In this document: positions 5,691-6,968 of the stretch, piece by piece | How the letters are laid out: every line of letters begins with the position of its first letter | Position numbering within the stretch: the stretch's first letter is position 1 | Assembly (NCBI GenBank): GCA_903903205.1 | Contig: CAIUXU010000349.1 | Coordinates: forward strand, 1-6,968 | Direction: 5' to 3' | DNA: 6,968 nucleotides | DNA from: an uncultured Syntrophobacterales bacterium | GTDB lineage: Bacteria; Desulfobacterota; Syntrophia; Syntrophales; UBA5619 | Translations under genes and position numbers: made by a program | The notes under the pieces: model-generated | What the model was told of the DNA's origin: nothing | Seen by the model: the letters and a program-made list of their open reading frames with translations, nothing else | Databases searched by the model: none

Positions 5691-5716
5691 CACAACGCCA
5701 TCGAAGGGAGCCGGGA

Positions 5717-6968
5717 ATGAATAGCAAACGATACGGGATGAGCAGATTCTGGGCGGCGATTCCACCCTGGCTGATCATCGGGGCGGTCTTCATCCTCGCC
5801 CCGATCTTCATCTTGATGACTTTGGAAAATATCAACCGGCAGAAGGAGCAGACTACGCGCCTTCTCGTGGAGAAGGGGGCGGCGCTGATCCGCTCCTTCG
5901 AGGCGGGAGCACGGACAGGGATCGGGCTGCGCTGGGGAGGGTTCCAGCTTCAGAAACTTCTGATGGAGACGGCCGAGCAGCCGGGCATCGACTACCTGAT
6001 CGTGACCGACACCAGCGGAACGATCCTTGTTGACAGCGACCCCCTGAGGATCGGTGCGGTCTATGGTCAGGATCTTGATCTTGCGAGGATCGCCGGCTCC
6101 GAAAAGGTCGCCTGGCGGCAGGTGCCGAACAGTGAAGGGGCGGACAGCTTTGAGGTTTACCGCAGGTTTGTGCCGACACGGGGTCCGCTCCGGCGATTCC
6201 ACGATTCGTTTCCGCCGCGACCACCGCGAGAGGAGGTCTCTCCCCCGCCGGACCCGCCTGCTGCCGTGGAATCGGGCAAACCCGGTCTCGTCATCTTTGT
6301 TGGCCTGGATATGGGGCCGATTATCGCCGCCCATGAGGAGGACAGGCGCAACACGATCTGGATGGCGGTTATTTTTCTTCTAATCGGCTGTGCGGGAATT
6401 ATCTCGCTGCTACTCGCCCAGGGCTACCGGGCAGCGCGGAGCTCTCTTTCCCGGATCAAGGCCTTCTCCGACAGCCTCGTCATGAATATGCCGATCGGCC
6501 TGATAGCCACCGACACCGGGGGGAGGCTGAGCGCTTTCAACCAGACGGCGGAGGCGATCCTCAAACGCACCGCCGCGGAGGTCCTCGGGAAGCCTGCTGA
6601 GGAGATCCTTCCGGGAAGCTGCCGGGAGCTGTTTCAGAGGCTCGCAGCGGAAAGGCAACTCATCGAGCGGGAATTCGATTGCGCCGTAGAGGTAGGCCGG
6701 ACGATCCCGCTTGATATCATTGCAACGACGCTTCACGAAGAGAACGGCGCCTTTGTCGGCCACGTCCTCCTCTTCCGGGATATGACGGAGATCCGCCGCC
6801 TCGAGGAAGAGGTCGCCCGGAGCCGGCGTCTCGCCTCCCTGGGAAGCCTCGCTGCCGGTGTCGCCCACGAGATCCGGAATCCACTCAGTTCGATCAAGGG
6901 GTTTGCCACCTACTTTCGGGAGCGCTACCGGGACAATCCTGAGGATCGGGAGACGGCCGATGTGATGA
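5717..6968 (+). CDS. zraS: ZraS (HydH)-type membrane sensor histidine kinase with added PAS domain (partial, cut at right edge)
   Basis: The frame is open from ATG at 5717-5719 to the window end: 417 codons plus one base. AAGGGAG lies about 6 nt before the start. Visible parts: a first membrane helix (about 17-36); a periplasmic region (37-211) with LLVEKGAALIRSFEAGARTGIG, very like the first periplasmic helix of enterobacterial ZraS; a proline-rich stretch (153-190, 12 Pro in 38); a second membrane helix (about 213-235); a PAS domain (about 250-355, with MPIGLIATDTGGRLSAFNQTAE) that closes in the FRDMTEIRRLEEEV linker; and the HisKA segment LASLGSLAAGVAHEIRNPLSSIKGF with phospho-acceptor His384. 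The ATPase domain lies beyond the edge. Members sense envelope stress or metals (zinc, lead) and phosphorylate the sigma54 activator ZraR. The E. coli protein, as I recall it, has no PAS domain. G+C looks higher here than in the liv genes. Family is sure; the exact signal is unknown. Confidence 0.87.
   Translation, partial: MNSKRYGMSRFWAAIPPWLIIGAVFILAPIFILMTLENINRQKEQTTRLLVEKGAALIRSFEAGARTGIGLRWGGFQLQKLLMETAEQPGIDYLIVTDTSGTILVDSDPLRIGAVYGQDLDLARIAGSEKVAWRQVPNSEGADSFEVYRRFVPTRGPLRRFHDSFPPRPPREEVSPPPDPPAAVESGKPGLVIFVGLDMGPIIAAHEEDRRNTIWMAVIFLLIGCAGIISLLLAQGYRAARSSLSRIKAFSDSLVMNMPIGLIATDTGGRLSAFNQTAEAILKRTAAEVLGKPAEEILPGSCRELFQRLAAERQLIEREFDCAVEVGRTIPLDIIATTLHEENGAFVGHVLLFRDMTEIRRLEEEVARSRRLASLGSLAAGVAHEIRNPLSSIKGFATYFRERYRDNPEDRETADVM

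Noticed and set aside
5675..6334. Long minus-strand open frames opposite zraS (also 5853-6224 and 6410-6868)
   Set aside because: They are antisense shadows in a G+C-rich gene; low-complexity Arg/Pro/Ser translation and no ribosome-binding site, while the + frame carries PAS and HisKA motifs.

Overview
The window reads as chromosomal DNA of a Gram-negative bacterium. Sec signal peptides, a periplasmic solute-binding protein, a Spy/CpxP/ZraP-type periplasmic protein and a ZraS-type sensor kinase all point that way. The gene set and style fit a Desulfobacterota (former Deltaproteobacteria, e.g. Syntrophia-like) organism, but that is inference, with no rRNA or marker gene to test it. No tRNA, rRNA, mobile element or CRISPR array was seen.

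Positions 1-4625, minus strand: a branched-chain amino acid (HAAT/Liv family) ABC transporter operon in the order livK-livG-livF-livM-livH. It starts from a near-consensus sigma70 promoter (4770-4798) and has a ~137-nt leader with a 10-bp hairpin. LivK binds the substrate in the periplasm, LivM and LivH form the membrane channel and LivG/LivF are the ATPases. livH runs off the left edge. livF is broken by a one-base frame disruption at a run of eight A (T8 on the + strand, 1961-1968); adding one A restores a full-length 229-residue protein. A 10-bp stem between livK and livG covers the livG ribosome-binding region.

Positions 4626-4931: the liv leader and promoter, plus a 12-bp stem-loop (4858-4907) just after the zraP stop.

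Positions 4932-6968: a divergent Zra-type envelope-stress/metal-response module. A small secreted Spy/CpxP/ZraP-like protein (minus strand) faces a membrane histidine kinase of the ZraS (HydH) type (plus strand, cut by the right edge in the HisKA region). The 278-nt space between them holds a consensus sigma54 promoter firing toward zraP, an IHF-like site and a cluster of GTATCCA repeats with a perfect 7-bp inverted repeat. This is the usual layout of enhancer, DNA bend and sigma54 promoter. The activator (a ZraR-type sigma54 response regulator) is expected just beyond the right edge but is not seen. The ZraP-like protein has no histidine and four cysteines, and the kinase has an added PAS domain and a proline-rich periplasmic stretch, so this is a variant of the enterobacterial system.
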